Source of the DNA: Eshraghiella sp050874365
GTDB lineage: Bacteria > Bacillota > Clostridia > Lachnospirales > Lachnospiraceae
Assembly: GCA_050874365.1 (NCBI GenBank)
Contig: JBNMKN010000092.1
Location: forward strand, 1-7,836
DNA length: 7,836 bases
Direction of reading: 5' to 3'
The stretch's first letter is position 1, and each line of letters starts with the position of its first letter. A program made the translations under genes and the position numbers. The notes under the pieces were generated by a model. The model ran no database searches. It was not told the origin of the DNA and was given only the letters and a program-made list of their open reading frames with translations. Of this stretch, positions 6,393 through 7,836 are shown piece by piece.

Positions 6393-7836
6393 ATGGCTGA
6401 GACAATCTTAAAAACAGAATATTCTGACGTAATGCAGAAATCATATATAGATTATTCCATGAGCGTTATTACCGCAAGAGCAGTTCCGGATGTAAGAGAC
6501 GGATTAAAACCTGTCCAGAGGCGTGTATTGTATGCCATGAACGAACTGGGACTTAACTACGATAAGCCTCACAGAAAATCGGCACGTATCGTAGGTGATG
6601 CCATGGGTAAATATCATCCTCACGGTGACAGTTCAATATATGAGACACTCGTTGTACTTGAACAGGACTTTAAAAAAGGAATGGCACTTGTGGACGGACA
6701 CGGTAACTTCGGTTCAATAGAAGGTGACGGAGCCGCTGCAATGCGATATACGGAGGCAAGACTTAAGAAGTTTACACAGGACGTATATCTTAAAGACCTT
6801 GACAAAGATGTGGTTGATTTTGTCCCTAATTTTGATGAGACGGAAAAAGAACCTTCCGTACTTCCTGTAAGAGTTCCTAATCTGCTTATTAACGGAGCGG
6901 AAGGAATTGCGGTAGGTATGACAACAAGTATTCCTACGCATAACCTTACGGAAGTAATTAACGGTGTGGAGGCTTATCTTGACCATGAAGATATCACAAC
7001 CGCAGAACTTATGGAATATATTCCGGGACCTGATTTCCCTACAGGCGGAATTGTAATTAATAAAAGCGAGTTAGCGGACATATATGAAAGCGGTGTGGGC
7101 AAGGTTAAGATACGAGGCAAGGTTGTATTTGAGCCCGGTAAAAAGAAAACCGATAAAGACAAGCTTGTCATAACGGAAATTCCTTATACCATGATTGGTG
7201 CCGGAATCGGCAAGTTTATATCCGATGTTGTGGACCTTATAGAGACAAAAAAGACGCAGGATATCACAGATATTTCCAACGAATCTTCTAAAGAGGGCAT
7301 AAGAATTGTCCTTGAGCTTAAGAAAAATGCCGATATTAAGAAACTTGAACATCTTTTATACAAAAAGACCAAGTTAGAGGATACTTTCGGCGTCAATATG
7401 CTTACCATAGCCGACGGCAGACCGGAGGTTCTGGGACTCAGGGACATAATCAGATACAATGTGGAATTCCAGTATGAAATCAACACAAGGAAATATACAA
7501 CTCTTCTTAAAAAAGAATATGACAATAAGGAGATTAAGGAAGGTCTTATAAAGGCGTGCAATATCATTGACCTTATCATAGAGATTTTAAGAGGAAGCAC
7601 TAATCTTAAACAGGCAAAAAACTGTCTCATATCAGGCGATACCGAGGGTATCAGATTTAAGTCTGACAAATCCGAAAAAGAAGCTAAAAAACTTCATTTT
7701 ACGGAGAGACAGGCAACTGCAATTCTTGAATTAAGACTTTACAAACTCATCGGACTTGAAATAGAGGCTCTCGAAAAAGAATACGAGGAGACTCTTGCAA
7801 GGATAGCCGAATACGAGGAGATTCTCGGAAGTAAAA
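6393..7836 (+). CDS. gyrA: Type IIA DNA topoisomerase A subunit (DNA gyrase A-like), 3'-truncated by the window edge
   Basis: This is the DNA cleavage and rejoining subunit that pairs with the B subunit encoded 19 bases upstream, probably in one operon. The first 481 residues are visible and open to the edge. They show SYIDYSMSVI from 17, RAVPDVRDGLKPVQRR at 29-44, the segment GKYHPHGDSSIYE at 72-84, and DGHGNFGS from 101. The catalytic tyrosine in AAAMRYTE is Tyr119 (codon 6747-6749; E. coli Tyr122). The tower domain follows, then the coiled-coil arm, which includes GVNMLTIADG and LRLYKLIGLE. Positions matching E. coli Ser83 and Asp87 are Ser80 and Glu84, the ordinary quinolone-sensitive type. 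SYIDYSMSVI is GyrA-like rather than ParC-like. The C-terminal beta-pinwheel with the GyrA box, which would separate gyrase from topoisomerase IV, lies beyond the window. Confidence 0.94.
   Translation, partial: MAETILKTEYSDVMQKSYIDYSMSVITARAVPDVRDGLKPVQRRVLYAMNELGLNYDKPHRKSARIVGDAMGKYHPHGDSSIYETLVVLEQDFKKGMALVDGHGNFGSIEGDGAAAMRYTEARLKKFTQDVYLKDLDKDVVDFVPNFDETEKEPSVLPVRVPNLLINGAEGIAVGMTTSIPTHNLTEVINGVEAYLDHEDITTAELMEYIPGPDFPTGGIVINKSELADIYESGVGKVKIRGKVVFEPGKKKTDKDKLVITEIPYTMIGAGIGKFISDVVDLIETKKTQDITDISNESSKEGIRIVLELKKNADIKKLEHLLYKKTKLEDTFGVNMLTIADGRPEVLGLRDIIRYNVEFQYEINTRKYTTLLKKEYDNKEIKEGLIKACNIIDLIIEILRGSTNLKQAKNCLISGDTEGIRFKSDKSEKEAKKLHFTERQATAILELRLYKLIGLEIEALEKEYEETLARIAEYEEILGSK

Noticed and set aside
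7184..7669. Minus-strand open frame of 161 codons with hydrophobic, Ser/Leu/Phe-rich product
   Set aside because: It lies fully inside the topoisomerase A gene. Hydrophobicity is expected opposite Lys/Glu-rich coiled-coil codons, so it is not a membrane protein gene.
1..7836. Mobile element, CRISPR array, prophage or defence system
   Set aside because: No direct-repeat array, terminal inverted repeats, transposase, integrase or nuclease-like gene is visible; every long + strand frame is accounted for by the listed genes.

Overview
The window reads as a chromosomal segment of a low-to-moderate-GC Firmicute, most likely of the Clostridia/Lachnospiraceae type. The reasons are Gly/Lys codon choice rich in GGA and AAA/AAG, strong Shine-Dalgarno sites before most genes, a threonine synthase of the longer clostridial type, and gyrase-like subunits closest in motif content to clostridial GyrB/GyrA. 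The genus assignment is inference; there is no rRNA gene or other phylogenetic marker to settle it. All genes lie on the + strand and are densely packed. The longest gap between genes is 67 bases, so no stretch of 300 bases lacks a gene.

Layout. Positions 2-1336 hold the 3' part of thrC (threonine synthase), whose N-terminal part lies upstream of the window. After 21 bases without a terminator comes a three-gene ABC transporter cassette: two FtsX/MacB-like permeases (1358-2461 and 2461-3714) and their ATPase (3715-4380). They are joined by a TAATG overlap and a direct stop/start abutment, so they look translationally coupled. A 67-base gap with a candidate extended -10 promoter then leads into a type IIA topoisomerase pair: a complete B subunit (4448-6373) and, 19 bases later, the A subunit (6393 to the window end, 3' truncated).

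How the genes work together. The two permeases and the ATPase should form one membrane complex of the MacB/LolCDE/FtsEX mechanism class. Each permease is predicted to have one N-terminal helix, a 200-245-residue external domain and three C-terminal helices. The substrate cannot be read from the sequence. The topoisomerase subunits form an A2B2 enzyme and keep the catalytic residues visible here. Because the pair sits next to thrC and a transporter rather than dnaA-dnaN-recF, it may be the second topoisomerase pair of the genome (topoisomerase IV role) despite GyrB/GyrA-like motifs.

I saw no tRNA, rRNA, CRISPR array, insertion sequence, phage gene or clear rho-independent terminator. I do not see an obviously undescribed system. 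The least characterised element is the dual-permease ABC cassette.
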